From Lachnospiraceae bacterium (GTDB taxonomy: Bacteria; Bacillota; Clostridia; Lachnospirales; Lachnospiraceae), in contig JAFRWN010000123.1 of assembly GCA_017437965.1 (NCBI GenBank), positions 1 to 45,797 of the forward strand: a stretch of DNA of 45,797 nt, given 5' to 3'. Each line of letters starts with the position of its first letter. Within the stretch, counting starts at the first letter, position 1. Shown one piece after another: positions 1 through 8,866 of the stretch. The translations under genes were made by a program, and so were the position numbers. The notes beneath the pieces are model-generated. The model searched no databases. It was given only the letters and a program-made list of their open reading frames with translations, and was not told where the DNA came from.

Positions 1-329
1 CAACCGAGCTCAGCAAAAAGAGCACAGGAAAGACCATCTATATCCTTGATGAGCCGACGACGGGCCTGCATTTTGCCGATGTTGACAAGCTTGTACAGAT
101 ACTTAAAAAGCTCACTGACGGCGGAAATACCGTGCTTGTTATCGAACATAATCTTGATGTGATAAAAACAGCAGACTATATCATCGATATCGGACCTGAC
201 GGTGGCGACGGCGGCGGACAGGTAATCGCAAAAGGCACACCCCGTGAAGTGGCAAAAGACAAGAAATCATATACCGGAATCTATCTCAAAAGGATATTTG
301 ACGCGGCTGACCGGAAGGGGAAAAAATAA
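1..329 (+). CDS. uvrA: UvrA, excinuclease ABC subunit A (C-terminal end only)
   Basis: This is the last ~108 codons of a gene that starts before the window; the reading frame begins at base 3. The protein is the damage-recognition ATPase of nucleotide excision repair. Visible are the Walker B/D-loop of the second ABC module ([14 protein letters not shown]), the H-loop ([10 protein letters not shown]) and the family's typical tail ([12 protein letters not shown], then a GTP-type segment). The stop codon overlaps the start of the next gene by one base (TAATG), so the two are probably translationally coupled. No oddity is seen in the part present. Confidence 0.95.
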   Translation, partial: TELSKKSTGKTIYILDEPTTGLHFADVDKLVQILKKLTDGGNTVLVIEHNLDVIKTADYIIDIGPDGGDGGGQVIAKGTPREVAKDKKSYTGIYLKRIFDAADRKGKK

Positions 330-910
330 TGAGCAATCATTTTTATGCAATGATGTCCAGAATGAAATATATCGAGCGCTGGGCACTTATGAGAAATTCA
401 GAAAAAGAAAATATCAGTGAACATTCCCTCGAAGTAGCCATGATCGCACACGGACTGGCTGTCATCGGAAATGTGCGCTTCGGAAAAAACTATAATCCCG
501 AGCGCTGTGCACTTATCGCAATGTATCATGACAGCTCCGAGATCATCACAGGTGATATGCCGACTCCCATAAAATACTACAATAACAGTATTTCCGGGAT
601 CTACCATGAAATAGAGGACAAGGCTAACGAGACTTTACTATCAATGCTGCCTGAGGACATCAGGGAAAGCTATAAGGAGTATTTCTTCAGATCCGAAAAG
701 GATGAAGAACTCTGGAAGCTTGTAAAGGCAGCCGACAAGCTTTCTGCACTTGTAAAATGCATAGAAGAAGAAAACTTCGGAAACAGAGAGTTTTCCAGCG
801 CCAAGGAAGCAACAAGAATGGCAATAAAGGAGATGAATATCCCTGAGGCAGACGAGTTTCTGCGCGAATTCATGCCAAGCTACAGCCTTACTCTTGACAA
901 CCTGAGATAG
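329..910 (+). CDS. yfbR: YfbR-like HD-domain 5'-deoxynucleotidase
   Basis: The 193-residue protein has the length and layout of the YfbR family, metal-dependent HD phosphohydrolases that remove the 5'-phosphate of deoxynucleoside monophosphates in the cytoplasm. The N-terminal segment RWALMRNSEKENISEHS carries the first metal His, and the HD pair sits in MYHDSSEIITGD. The aspartate of KAADKLSAL later in the chain fits the fourth ligand. It begins on the last base of the uvrA stop, so it is likely coupled to uvrA. The family call is from sequence; the substrate is by family knowledge only. Confidence 0.88.
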   Translation: MSNHFYAMMSRMKYIERWALMRNSEKENISEHSLEVAMIAHGLAVIGNVRFGKNYNPERCALIAMYHDSSEIITGDMPTPIKYYNNSISGIYHEIEDKANETLLSMLPEDIRESYKEYFFRSEKDEELWKLVKAADKLSALVKCIEEENFGNREFSSAKEATRMAIKEMNIPEADEFLREFMPSYSLTLDNLR

Positions 911-932
911 ACGGTACGGAAGAGAGGAAAAA

Positions 933-2039
933 TTGAAAAGAGCAATTTATGTAGACTATGAGAATGTATCACTGCACGGACTTGAAGCGATAGAGCAGCT
1001 TGGCAGTGATGACAGCGTGAAGATTTTCATAGGTACCCAGAGTACCAGACTCTCCATGGAGGACGCCGACAGAATATTTAACTGTCAGGCAAATGTGGAA
1101 CTGATAACCAACAAATACATAGGCAAGAACGCCCTGGATTTCATCATAATGGTATATATGGGTTATGATATCGCAAAAGGCCTTGCTTCGGCATATTTCG
1201 TAGTGTCGAACGACAAGGGCTATGACCCCGCCATTTACCAGATGAGGAAGCTGAGCGGCCTGACAGTACAGAGAAAATCCGATATATCCTTTGTGCTGAG
1301 GGAAAAGATCGCTGAATCGGTAAGCGAAACCGAAGAGAAAACTGAAATTCCGGAAAAGAAGAAAGGACTTGGCAGACGCTTCCTTGGAATCTTTGGCATC
1401 GGAAAGGAAAAAGAAGAAACCGTTACCGAAGAAGAAACCGAGGAAAGCGCAACCGAAACCGTTGTTGTTGGTAAGAATGATAACGAAGTCCGCGATAAGA
1501 TAATGAACGAGCTTGTCGGAGAAAGCAAGCAGGAAAACGGCAGATACCGTGGAAACGGAAGATACCGTAATAACCGGAATAATAACCGCAACAACAACCG
1601 GAACAACAATAACAGAAACAATAACAACAATAGAAACAATAAAACCGATAATAAGCCTGAGAAACAGCCTGCAAAAGAACCTGAAAATAAAAAGCAGGAT
1701 CAAAAGCAGGAACAGAATAATAACCAACAGAAACAGGAAACAGCTGCCCCAAAAAAGCAAAATAATCGCAGCAGAGGCCGCAAAAACAATAAAAACGATG
1801 TCAAACCTCTGGTGATAATGGACGAACAGCCGCCTGTAAAAATGCCGGAGAACAAACTGGAGAAACAGCCTGAGAAACAAGTGGAAAAGCAGGCAAACCC
1901 TGGCAGGCGAAAAGTGACCAGAAAGGTTACAGGAAAAAAGCAACCACAGGAGCATATAAAAACCCCTGAGGAAATAGAGAGAGAAAGACAACGCGATGAA
2001 GCCTTTGCAATACTGAAAGAGCTTAACGACGGACAGTAA
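933..2039 (+). CDS. PIN/NYN-like domain protein with long Asn/Arg-rich and Lys/Gln-rich tail
   Basis: The start is TTG at 933, with AGAGG five bases upstream. Residues ~1-125 form a PIN-like (NYN-type) fold: IYVDYENV at the N terminus, [15 protein letters not shown] in the middle and [13 protein letters not shown] near its end carry the spaced acidic residues expected of a metal-dependent RNase core. After ~130 the chain becomes low complexity: an acidic Glu/Thr stretch, then Asn/Arg repeats around residues 205-235 and a Lys/Gln/Pro-rich tail. This suggests a nuclease-like core tethered to RNA by a disordered basic tail; that role is inference. It lies 19 bp upstream of guaA and is probably cotranscribed with it. 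Confidence 0.8.
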   Translation: MKRAIYVDYENVSLHGLEAIEQLGSDDSVKIFIGTQSTRLSMEDADRIFNCQANVELITNKYIGKNALDFIIMVYMGYDIAKGLASAYFVVSNDKGYDPAIYQMRKLSGLTVQRKSDISFVLREKIAESVSETEEKTEIPEKKKGLGRRFLGIFGIGKEKEETVTEEETEESATETVVVGKNDNEVRDKIMNELVGESKQENGRYRGNGRYRNNRNNNRNNNRNNNNRNNNNNRNNKTDNKPEKQPAKEPENKKQDQKQEQNNNQQKQETAAPKKQNNRSRGRKNNKNDVKPLVIMDEQPPVKMPENKLEKQPEKQVEKQANPGRRKVTRKVTGKKQPQEHIKTPEEIERERQRDEAFAILKELNDGQ

Positions 2040-2058
2040 ACGTATCGGAGGAAAATCC

Positions 2059-3612
2059 ATGAACAAAATGACTGACGAAATGATACTGGTAATCGATTTC
2101 GGTGGCCAGTACAACCAGCTGATCGCAAGAAGAGTAAGAGAATGCAGTGTGTATGCCGAAGTGCATTCCTACAAAAAGATTTCAGTCGAAGAAATCAAAA
2201 AAATGGAACCGAAGGGTATAATATTTACAGGCGGTCCCAACAGTGTTTACGGTGAGGGCGCACTTCACTATGACGAAAAAATATTTGAACTCGGCATTCC
2301 GATCCTCGGTATCTGCTACGGCGCCCAGCTGATGGCCTATGAGCTCGGCGGTGACGTAAAAAGCGCAGGAATCAGTGAATATGGCAAAACTGAGGTTACT
2401 GTCGACAAGGAGTCAGTTCTTTTCAAAAAAGTTCCGAAGATCAATACCTGCTGGATGAGCCACACGGACATGATAACCGAGCTTCCGCAGGGCTTTCGGG
2501 CAACGGCAAAGACTCAGTCATGTCCGATAGCAGCAATGGAGAATCCGGCAAAGAAACTCTACGCCGTTCAGTTCCATCCCGAAGTAAACCACACCGAATA
2601 TGGCAAGGAAATGCTCAGAAGCTTCGTATATGACGTATGCGGCTGCAAGGGCACATGGAGAATGGAATCCTTCGTTGAAACCTCAATAAAGCAGCTGAGA
2701 GAAAAGATAGGAGACGGCAAGGTGCTCTGTGCACTTTCAGGTGGCGTGGATTCCTCTGTTGCTTCAGTGCTTCTCAGCAAGGCAATAGGCAAGCAGCTGA
2801 CCTGCGTATTTGTCGACACAGGTCTTCTCAGAAAGGATGAAGGCGACGAAGTAGAAGAAGTATTCGGAGAGGGCGGTCTTTACGAACTTAACTTTATCCG
2901 CGTAAACGCTGCCGAAAGATACTATGAAAAGCTTAAAGGCGTTGATGATCCCGAAAAGAAAAGAAAGATCATCGGCGAAGAATTCATCAGGATATTCGAA
3001 GAGGAAGCAAAGAAGATCGGTGCTGTTGATTATCTCGTACAGGGTACAATCTATCCCGATGTGATCGAGTCAGGACTTGATGATTCCGCAGTGATAAAGA
3101 GCCATCACAATGTCGGAGGACTTCCTTCCGTAGTTGATTTTAAAGAAATAATCGAGCCACTCCGCATGCTCTTTAAAGACGAAGTACGTCAGGCAGGACT
3201 TGAGCTCGGCATCCCTCATTACCTCGTTTTCCGTCAGCCGTTCCCGGGCCCCGGCCTTGGCATCAGAATAGTCGGTGAGGTAACAAAAGAAAAGGTAAGG
3301 ATAGTTCAGGAGGCTGACGCAATCTTCCGTGAGGAAGTTGCCAAAGCTGATGTAGACAAAGGACTTGCACAGTACTTCGCAGCACTCACTAACATGCGCT
3401 CGGTAGGTGTAATGGGCGATTTCAGAACCTATGATTATGCAATAGCGCTCCGCGCCGTGAACACCTCCGATTTCATGACGGCAGACGCCGCAGAAATCCC
3501 CTGGCCGGTTCTTAACAGGGTTACAAACCGTATCGTAAACGAGGTTAAGGGCGTGAACCGTGTAATGTACGATTGTACGAGCAAACCCCCTGCGACAATC
3601 GAACTTGAATAA
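2059..3612 (+). CDS. guaA: GMP synthase (glutamine-hydrolysing)
   Basis: The 517-residue full-length enzyme converts XMP, ATP and glutamine to GMP. The N-terminal class I glutamine amidotransferase domain shows the nucleophile Cys86 in ILGICYGAQ and the His-Glu pair in VQFHPEVNH. The ATP-pyrophosphatase domain shows the P-loop [11 protein letters not shown]. The dimerisation domain ends in the usual conserved tail (KPPATIELE). ATG at 2059 has GGAGG at 2046-2050. The 3' end matters for the region: its last codons reappear twice downstream, next to copies of the same terminator, as expected of a site used by integrating islands. Confidence 0.97.
   Translation: MNKMTDEMILVIDFGGQYNQLIARRVRECSVYAEVHSYKKISVEEIKKMEPKGIIFTGGPNSVYGEGALHYDEKIFELGIPILGICYGAQLMAYELGGDVKSAGISEYGKTEVTVDKESVLFKKVPKINTCWMSHTDMITELPQGFRATAKTQSCPIAAMENPAKKLYAVQFHPEVNHTEYGKEMLRSFVYDVCGCKGTWRMESFVETSIKQLREKIGDGKVLCALSGGVDSSVASVLLSKAIGKQLTCVFVDTGLLRKDEGDEVEEVFGEGGLYELNFIRVNAAERYYEKLKGVDDPEKKRKIIGEEFIRIFEEEAKKIGAVDYLVQGTIYPDVIESGLDDSAVIKSHHNVGGLPSVVDFKEIIEPLRMLFKDEVRQAGLELGIPHYLVFRQPFPGPGLGIRIVGEVTKEKVRIVQEADAIFREEVAKADVDKGLAQYFAALTNMRSVGVMGDFRTYDYAIALRAVNTSDFMTADAAEIPWPVLNRVTNRIVNEVKGVNRVMYDCTSKPPATIELE
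3586..3612 (+). other. guaA 3' end, probable island attachment site (copy A)
   Basis: The last codons of guaA (CCCCCTGCGACAATCGAACT and on to the stop) are the reference copy of a sequence repeated at 9943-9968 and, shortened, at 8585-8599. In each copy the reading ends in codons for Glu-Leu-Glu-stop and is followed by the same terminator-like hairpin. The 3' end of guaA is a known integration hotspot for genomic islands. No integrase gene is present in the window, so the att role is inferred. Confidence 0.55.
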
Positions 3613-3620
3613 ATACAATC

Positions 3621-3668
3621 CCCCCGCAAAGCCTTATTTTACAAGGGCTTGCGGGGATTTTTTTGCCT
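3621..3668 (+). terminator. Rho-independent terminator of guaA
   Basis: A GC-rich stem (CCCCGCAA ... TTGCGGGG) encloses an AT-rich loop and is followed by ATTTTTTT. It lies 9 bases after the guaA stop. The hairpin is almost the exact reverse complement of the one at 8607-8642. Confidence 0.9.
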
Positions 3669-3799
3669 TTTTAGTTACAGTTTGGATACAAAAAAACAGA
3701 CACTATGTAGAAACGACAAACGCCGTTGAGGTTAAAGAAACGGTTTTGGAGGAATTGGATAAGCAGACCGAGAAAAACTATAGACCCTAAAAACAACGG
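3669..3799. other. Intergenic stretch, no gene recognised
   Basis: Between the guaA terminator and the GH59 promoter an AT-rich stretch can be read as IQKNRHYVETTNAVEVKETV and on to a stop near 3789, but it has no start or ribosome site of its own. It may be the tail of a lost island gene. Confidence 0.3.
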
Positions 3800-3828
3800 T
3801 TGAAATGAAAAACATACTAGTTTATAAT
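3800..3828 (+). promoter_or_regulatory. Sigma-A promoter for the GH59-MATE unit
   Basis: TTGAAA at 3800-3805 and a perfect TATAAT at 3823-3828 are separated by 17 bases. The GH59 start codon lies about 58 bases downstream. Confidence 0.8.
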
Positions 3829-3886
3829 GAGGCTTGGTACATTTTTGTGAGCGGCACAAAGATACGAAAAGAGAATGAGGTTTTAG

Positions 3887-6316
3887 ATGTTAACTAGAGA
3901 AGTGAAAATAGACGGCGGCAGAATGAATACTGCGGATAACATGCGTTACCGCGGTGCGGGAATGGTTTCTGCCAACAATTCGTCAAGGCTGCTGATGGAT
4001 TACAAATGGGAGCATCCTGAAAGCTACAGAAAAATACTGGAACTGATTTTTGGCAGTGACGGACTGGCTGTTTCGCATCTTAAAATCGAAATGGGATCCG
4101 ATATCAATTCATCATCCGGTACCGAACCCTCCGTAAAGCGGGCGGCTTTCGAGAAGGCGGATGTGCGGCGCGGCGCCGGATTCATGCTGGCAAAGGACGC
4201 AAAGGAGATAAATCCGGATCTTACTCTTGACATGCTGTGGTGGAGCGAGCCGAGATGGGTGAGCAATGCGGACAACGTTTACGAAATGCGCTATGCATGG
4301 TACAAGGAAAGCCTGGATGAGGCATATTCCGTCCATGGGCTTGTTTTTGACTATGTAAGCGCGGTTCAGAACGAACGCGCGGTTGACGGAGAGTGGATAA
4401 AGTACCTTTCGCGAAGGCTTAAGGCGGAGAAAAACTGCCCGTATGATTACTCGAAAATAAAAATTGTTGCAGGAGATGAGGTCTGCACATGGATTACTGC
4501 CGACATGATGCTTGCTGATCCGGAACTGCTTGATGCGGTGGATGTTATCGGAAGCCACTATACCAGCCACTCAAGCGACAATGCAAAGAAGCTTGCAAAG
4601 GCATATGGCAAGGAGATGTGGTTTTCCGAGGCAAGCACTCCGATGAGGTATGTTCCGGGCGCGGCCCGTTTTGATGCGGACCATTCCGGCCTTGGCGGTC
4701 TCAACGGAGTTTTGGATGTCGCAAACCGTTTCATTACGATGTATGCAGAAGGCCTTATGACTCTTTGCGAGTACCAGCCGATAGTTGCCGCATACTATGA
4801 CGGGGTCAATTATTCCCATAAGCAGTTTATCGAAGCTGCGGATCCGTGGAGCGGGTATTTCCGTCTTGATGCGGGATTTTTCATGCAACTGCATTTTTCG
4901 AGGTTTATAAAAAAGGGCTGGTGCTTTGTCGACGGCGCAAATTACGGTGACGGAAAAGTGGGCGGCGACGGACATGCACTGGTTGATGCGACGTACAGTT
5001 ATATGACGGTTGCCGATCCCGAAACCGGGGATTACACGGTCGTTATTACCAATACGACTCCGGAACCGGTAAAATATTCCTTTGCGGTCTGCGGAAATTT
5101 AAAGGCCGTGGCAGAGCCTGACATATGGGAGACATACGGGTGCTGCAGCGGTGCATATAATGTGGACTTTTTAAAAAAGAAGGGGAGCATCAGGCCGGAG
5201 GCGGGCTGTTTTGAATATGTCGTAGCGCCTTCTACAATAGTGACACTCACCACACTTAAAATTCCGGAGAAAGCATATGTCTGCCCGCGGGAAATTGACC
5301 GCGAGGTGCTTTCTCTTCCTTATTATGATGACTTTTCATATGTGGATTATCCGGAGGATTATCTGCTTTTGCGCGGTATCGCGCCTAAGTTTATGACCGA
5401 TCAGGGCGGAGCGTTTGAGGTGGTGAAGGGCGAGTCCGGAAACATGCTCATACAGAAAATCCTTCCTGAAACCAAAGCAAATGAGTGGGGAGGTACTCCG
5501 GAGCCTACAACCAATTTCGGAGATGACAGGTGGTATAATTACAGCCTTTCGGCGGATATCACACTTGCGGAGGAAAAAACGGCCGGAGAAGGCGAGCCGG
5601 ATAAAGGTTTAAATTATGCAGGAATCGGTATCAGGTATTTTCTTGCTGCGGACGATAAGAGCGGCTATTCCTTCCTCATATATACTGACGGGAAATGGGT
5701 CCTTGAAAAGAACGGTACCGGATTTGCAGAAGGGAAGTATTCTGGCTTCTGCGCAGGAAGGAAAGTGAGGCTGAAGCTTGCGGCGGTGTATGCGAAAGTT
5801 GCGGCATATATTGACGGAATCTCTGTGTTTGACAGCGGAAGCGAATTTTTTTATGAAAAAGCCTTTCCGGGAGCGGGACGTGCGGCACTTTACAGCGCAT
5901 ATGCCAAAAACTGTTTTGAAAACCTTGCGGTGGAGCCTGTACCCGGAGCGGATGCTTTTGCGAAGCGGCTGGATGATACCGATGACTGCTTCGAATATGA
6001 GGGTGAGTGGGAGCATGAGCTGATGAGCAGCTTCAGAAACTATAAGCGAACCCTGTCGTCCGGCATGGCAGGCAGCAGCTTTTCGGTGCGGTTTACCGGA
6101 AGCGGGATTGCGCTGGGAGGAGAAAATGCCGAAGCAGGTGATCTGGCGGTGATACGTGTGGAGCTTGACGGAAAGGTCTGCGAAACGGCATATGCTGTGC
6201 CGGTAAGCGGCAGGCGCGAATTGTTTTATGCCACATACGGGCTTGATGAAGCGGAACATGTGCTGAAAGTGACAATCCTTACGGGGAGACTTAATCTGGA
6301 CTATGTTCTGATTTGA
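3887..6316 (+). CDS. GH59 galactocerebrosidase-like glycoside hydrolase
   Basis: The 809-residue protein aligns by motif with the GH59 catalytic TIM barrel of galactocerebrosidase. SRLLMDY and LKIEMGSD...GTEPS match the N-terminal signature. The acid/base Glu163 is in VQNERAVDG, the nucleophile Glu248 in WFSEAST, and VIGSHY and DPWSGYF are also present. After ~450 follow a beta-rich LamG-like segment (~470-690) and a C-terminal carbohydrate-binding-like module (~700-809). Retaining cleavage of beta-galactosides is the family chemistry; the natural substrate is unknown. There is no signal peptide, so it should act in the cytoplasm on imported glycosides. A start at Met13 (3923) is possible. 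The next gene, a MATE exporter, begins 16 bp downstream. Confidence 0.88.
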   Translation: MLTREVKIDGGRMNTADNMRYRGAGMVSANNSSRLLMDYKWEHPESYRKILELIFGSDGLAVSHLKIEMGSDINSSSGTEPSVKRAAFEKADVRRGAGFMLAKDAKEINPDLTLDMLWWSEPRWVSNADNVYEMRYAWYKESLDEAYSVHGLVFDYVSAVQNERAVDGEWIKYLSRRLKAEKNCPYDYSKIKIVAGDEVCTWITADMMLADPELLDAVDVIGSHYTSHSSDNAKKLAKAYGKEMWFSEASTPMRYVPGAARFDADHSGLGGLNGVLDVANRFITMYAEGLMTLCEYQPIVAAYYDGVNYSHKQFIEAADPWSGYFRLDAGFFMQLHFSRFIKKGWCFVDGANYGDGKVGGDGHALVDATYSYMTVADPETGDYTVVITNTTPEPVKYSFAVCGNLKAVAEPDIWETYGCCSGAYNVDFLKKKGSIRPEAGCFEYVVAPSTIVTLTTLKIPEKAYVCPREIDREVLSLPYYDDFSYVDYPEDYLLLRGIAPKFMTDQGGAFEVVKGESGNMLIQKILPETKANEWGGTPEPTTNFGDDRWYNYSLSADITLAEEKTAGEGEPDKGLNYAGIGIRYFLAADDKSGYSFLIYTDGKWVLEKNGTGFAEGKYSGFCAGRKVRLKLAAVYAKVAAYIDGISVFDSGSEFFYEKAFPGAGRAALYSAYAKNCFENLAVEPVPGADAFAKRLDDTDDCFEYEGEWEHELMSSFRNYKRTLSSGMAGSSFSVRFTGSGIALGGENAEAGDLAVIRVELDGKVCETAYAVPVSGRRELFYATYGLDEAEHVLKVTILTGRLNLDYVLI

Positions 6317-6332
6317 TCTGATTGAAAGTTTT

Positions 6333-7682
6333 ATGAAACACTTTACACAAAATCTGACGGAAGGCAATGAAACCCGTCTGATACTGAAGTTTACCCTGCC
6401 GCTTCTTGCCGGAAATCTTTTCCAGCAGCTTTACAACCTGGCGGATTCGGCGATTGTAGGAAGGGTGCTCGGACCGTCGGCTTTGGAGGCTGTCGGGACG
6501 ACCGGATCGATAACCTTCCTGTTTTATACCCTTTGCATCGGGCTTGCCACCGGTGCGGGAATACTTGTATCCCAGCGCTTCGGTGCGGGCGAGATGAAAA
6601 AAGTGAAGGAACTGATAGTCAATTCGGCACTTATCACCCTGATCTTCGGCATAGTGCTGAGCCTTATCTCCGTGGCGGCGGCTCCGTTCCTGCTTGAGCA
6701 TGTGCTGCATGCGCCGAAGTCGGTGCTTTCGCAGGCAATATCGTACATGCGCATAGCATGTGCCGGAACCGTGATGGTTGCGGCATATAACTGGATCAAC
6801 GCCGTGATGCGGTCCCTCGGAGATTCGAAGACGCCTCTGTATTTTCTTATCGTGGCCAGCATCGTAAACATTGTGCTCGACCTGCTGTTTGTTATCGTCT
6901 TTAAAATGGGCGTACAGGGGGCTGCGCTTGCGACCGTGCTTGCCCAGGGAATATCGGCTGTCGGAAGCATAGTCTTTGCGAAGCTTAAAAATCCATGCTT
7001 CGATTTTTCGGAGGGCGGCATTAAAATAAAAGGCAGGCTCATGCGCCTCATTGTAAAGACCGGTACCCCAATCGCCCTGCAGAACGCAATGGTTTCGGTT
7101 TCGATGGTGTATCTGCAGAGAACCGCAAACCGCTTTGATGACAATGTCGTTGCCGCATATACCGTAACGATGAGGGTTGAGCAGCTGATACAGCAGCCGT
7201 TTTCCTCGCTCGGAATCGCGCTGTCGGCGTTTACCGGCCAGAACATGGGCGCCGGCAAAGAGGACAGGGTAGTATCGGGTTACAAAAAAAGCCTTGTCAT
7301 TATGACCATCTTCGCACTTGTCATGCTCGGCGTGTTCGGGCTGTTTTCGGGAAGCATCGTAGGAATATTTGTCAGGGATACGGGCGTTATCGCCATAGGA
7401 AAAAGGGCGCTCGCGGTCTCGGCCTGTTTCTATATTTTTCTGGGCCTGATACATACCACCAGGGGGCTGCTTAACGGTGCGGGTGATGTGAACTATGCCC
7501 TGTACAACGGTTTTCTGGAGGTTGTCGGCAGGATAGGCTTTGCTATCATCCTTGTTAACATACCCGCCGTCGGATATCTTGCGGTCTGGGGGACAAGCTG
7601 TCTGACCTGGCTGCTCACGGGAGTGATGAGCGTGGTAAGGTATAAGGGCGGAAAATGGAGAAGGCTTTGTCAGACTGCTTGA
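6333..7682 (+). CDS. MATE family multidrug/cation antiporter
   Basis: The 449-residue integral membrane protein has twelve predicted hydrophobic segments in two homologous halves. It has the typical MATE beginning (LILKFTLPLLAGNLFQQLYNLADSAIVGRVLG) in its first 50 residues and the matching motif PIALQNAMVSVSMVYLQRTAN in the second half. Members exchange Na+ or H+ for organic cations or toxic metabolites. It follows the GH59 gene by 16 bp with only a weak ribosome site (GAAAG), so translation is probably coupled. Substrate unknown. Confidence 0.93.
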   Translation: MKHFTQNLTEGNETRLILKFTLPLLAGNLFQQLYNLADSAIVGRVLGPSALEAVGTTGSITFLFYTLCIGLATGAGILVSQRFGAGEMKKVKELIVNSALITLIFGIVLSLISVAAAPFLLEHVLHAPKSVLSQAISYMRIACAGTVMVAAYNWINAVMRSLGDSKTPLYFLIVASIVNIVLDLLFVIVFKMGVQGAALATVLAQGISAVGSIVFAKLKNPCFDFSEGGIKIKGRLMRLIVKTGTPIALQNAMVSVSMVYLQRTANRFDDNVVAAYTVTMRVEQLIQQPFSSLGIALSAFTGQNMGAGKEDRVVSGYKKSLVIMTIFALVMLGVFGLFSGSIVGIFVRDTGVIAIGKRALAVSACFYIFLGLIHTTRGLLNGAGDVNYALYNGFLEVVGRIGFAIILVNIPAVGYLAVWGTSCLTWLLTGVMSVVRYKGGKWRRLCQTA

Positions 7683-7719
7683 AAAAAAGTTTGTCCGACT
7701 TAATAGTCCTAAGTTTCTA

Positions 7720-7747
7720 TGGACTTTTTTGGGAAATATGGTATACT
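7720..7747 (+). promoter_or_regulatory. Promoter of the phospholipase-C-like gene
   Basis: TGGACT (7720-7725) and TATACT (7742-7747) are spaced by 16 bases, and the ATG follows 18 bases later. The leader is therefore very short. Confidence 0.55.
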
Positions 7748-7765
7748 ACAAAATCTGAGGGGTGT

Positions 7766-8416
7766 ATGGCATCAAGTATTATACATTTAGCAATCACGAA
7801 TGAATTGACAAAACGATTATCATTTACGGACGTTAGCAGACTTGAGTTTGGAGCGGTAGTAGTTGACGCGGGAGTTGGTGGAAATCAAAACGGGAACTCT
7901 CATATGAAGATAAACGTTCAAGACGGGAAAAAGAAAATCTACAATTTCGACAGATATCGTGAATTGTTCGGAGAGCGAATGCTTAAGGATGATCTTTATT
8001 TGGGATATTATCTGCACCTTGTGCAGGATGTTTTGTACAGGCACTATGTTTATGACAGGTATCATTGGGATCCTACAGCCCCGGGAAATGTGGAACGGTT
8101 ACATAAAGACTATAAGATAATAAACCGATATGTTATCGATAAGTATGGACTCATGAATGATCTTATAGTACCCGACAGATTTGAGGACGAGGCTATAAAT
8201 CAGATCAGTGCTTTTGACACAGAGGGGCTCATGCAGAATATGAATTCGTATTTTTTGCCTGTGGATGAAGAACCAATTTTCTTTTTCACTAAAGAAATGT
8301 CTGATGAGTTCATAGAAGAAGCTGTGGAATTTTGTGCGGAGGAGGTTAAGAGGATCCGAAATGGAGAGCAGGGTATTGATATGCTAACGTACGCCTGGAA
8401 AAGAGCAAGTATATAG
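7766..8416 (+). CDS. Zinc-dependent phospholipase C-like / HD-like hydrolase
   Basis: The start chosen is ATG at 7766, with GAGGGG just upstream; a longer reading into the MATE gene is possible but has no ribosome site. The 216-residue protein begins MASSIIHLAITNEL and has His residues in NSHMK and YYLHLVQDVLYRHYVYDRY. This resembles the zinc-dependent phospholipase C fold (alpha-helical, His-rich). Members are often annotated only as hypothetical hydrolases. No signal peptide is seen, so it is probably cytoplasmic. The AT-rich composition differs from the GH59/MATE pair. Its last ~68 codons recur as a frameshifted fragment at 11280. Confidence 0.6.
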   Translation: MASSIIHLAITNELTKRLSFTDVSRLEFGAVVVDAGVGGNQNGNSHMKINVQDGKKKIYNFDRYRELFGERMLKDDLYLGYYLHLVQDVLYRHYVYDRYHWDPTAPGNVERLHKDYKIINRYVIDKYGLMNDLIVPDRFEDEAINQISAFDTEGLMQNMNSYFLPVDEEPIFFFTKEMSDEFIEEAVEFCAEEVKRIRNGEQGIDMLTYAWKRASI

Positions 8417-8584
8417 AAAAAAGATGATTTATCAATGAACAAATGCTATAATCTCCTTGTCACTCGTGACAATAAAATGACAATATAAACTTCAAAAAGT
8501 ATAGTAGATACATTCAAACCGTTCGGAAATGAACTGTTAAACAAACCTGAAACTACCATAAACCCGTAGCGCAAAAAATACATT

Positions 8585-8599
8585 TGCGAGCTGGAATAG
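8585..8599 (+). repeat. Shortened guaA 3'-end remnant (copy B)
   Basis: TGCGAGCTGGAATAG reads as the last codons Glu-Leu-Glu-stop of guaA. Against copy C it lacks the seven bases CAATCGA between two CGA triplets, a deletion that short-repeat slippage would give. The same hairpin as in the other copies follows. Confidence 0.45.
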
Positions 8600-8606
8600 T
8601 TGCTAA

Positions 8607-8648
8607 ACCCCCGCAAACCCTTGTAAAATAAGGCTTTGCGGGTTTTTT
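8607..8648 (+). terminator. Terminator-like hairpin copied from guaA
   Basis: The stem (CCCGCAAACCCTT ... AAGGCTTTGCGGG) is followed by TTTTTT. It is nearly the reverse complement of the guaA terminator and shares 27 identical bases with 9975-10001. Confidence 0.8.
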
Positions 8649-8693
8649 CGCAGACGTTCAAAAGATGTCCATTTTTGTTTTTTCGACAACGAT
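8644..8693 (+). repeat. Dispersed repeat trailing a terminator (copy 1)
   Basis: The 33 bases 8644-8676, with the core CGCAGACGTTCAAAAGATGT, are identical to 43646-43678. CGACAA followed by GAT, a few bases later, is also shared. Both copies begin in the U-tract of a terminator. Confidence 0.8.
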
Positions 8694-8819
8694 TTACAGT
8701 AAGTTACAACAAGAGAGCACCTTTTATAAAAAGTTCCGGAGGTAGAAAGTCAAAGATTTATAATTTTGAAATCCACATATTTTTAAAGTTGTGTTGTTCA
8801 GTTTTGGTCTTAGACTTGT

Positions 8820-8825
8820 TATAAT
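8820..8825 (+). promoter_or_regulatory. -10 box upstream of membrane protein gene
   Basis: A perfect TATAAT lies 42 bases before the start codon at 8867. The -35 region is poor (TTCAGT at 8797). Confidence 0.45.
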
Positions 8826-8866
8826 AAAACATTAAAACAAATACGGCTTTAAAGGAGCAAGTTGCC

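Larger units (their letters stand above)
8417..8866. other. Gene-free junction with guaA-end remnant, terminator and repeat
   Basis: No convincing gene is present in these 450 bases. They hold a shortened guaA 3'-end copy (8585-8599), a terminator (8607-8648), a 33-base repeat shared with position 43646, and the leader of the next gene. Confidence 0.6.

Noticed and set aside
1561..1660. Asn/Arg-codon repeat as a CRISPR-like or tandem repeat
   Set aside because: The repeats are irregular, have no spacers and stay in frame within the PIN-like gene.
969..2128. Long minus-strand reading frames opposite the PIN-like gene
   Set aside because: They are opened by the biased Asn/Arg/Lys codons of the low-complexity tail, have no ribosome sites and encode only Leu/Phe/Arg-rich nonsense.
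3605..3790. 61-codon ORF after guaA
   Set aside because: It starts inside guaA and reads through the terminator; no ribosome site. Only its last part might be a gene relic.
6291..7454. 387-codon minus-strand frame opposite the MATE gene
   Set aside because: The plus-strand MATE protein is a clear family member over its full length; the minus-strand product is His/Arg-rich with no family resemblance.
8446..8661. Minus-strand 71-codon ORF near the second guaA-end copy
   Set aside because: It is built from the terminator hairpin and repeat (ALFYKGLRG arises from the hairpin itself) and is not a gene.
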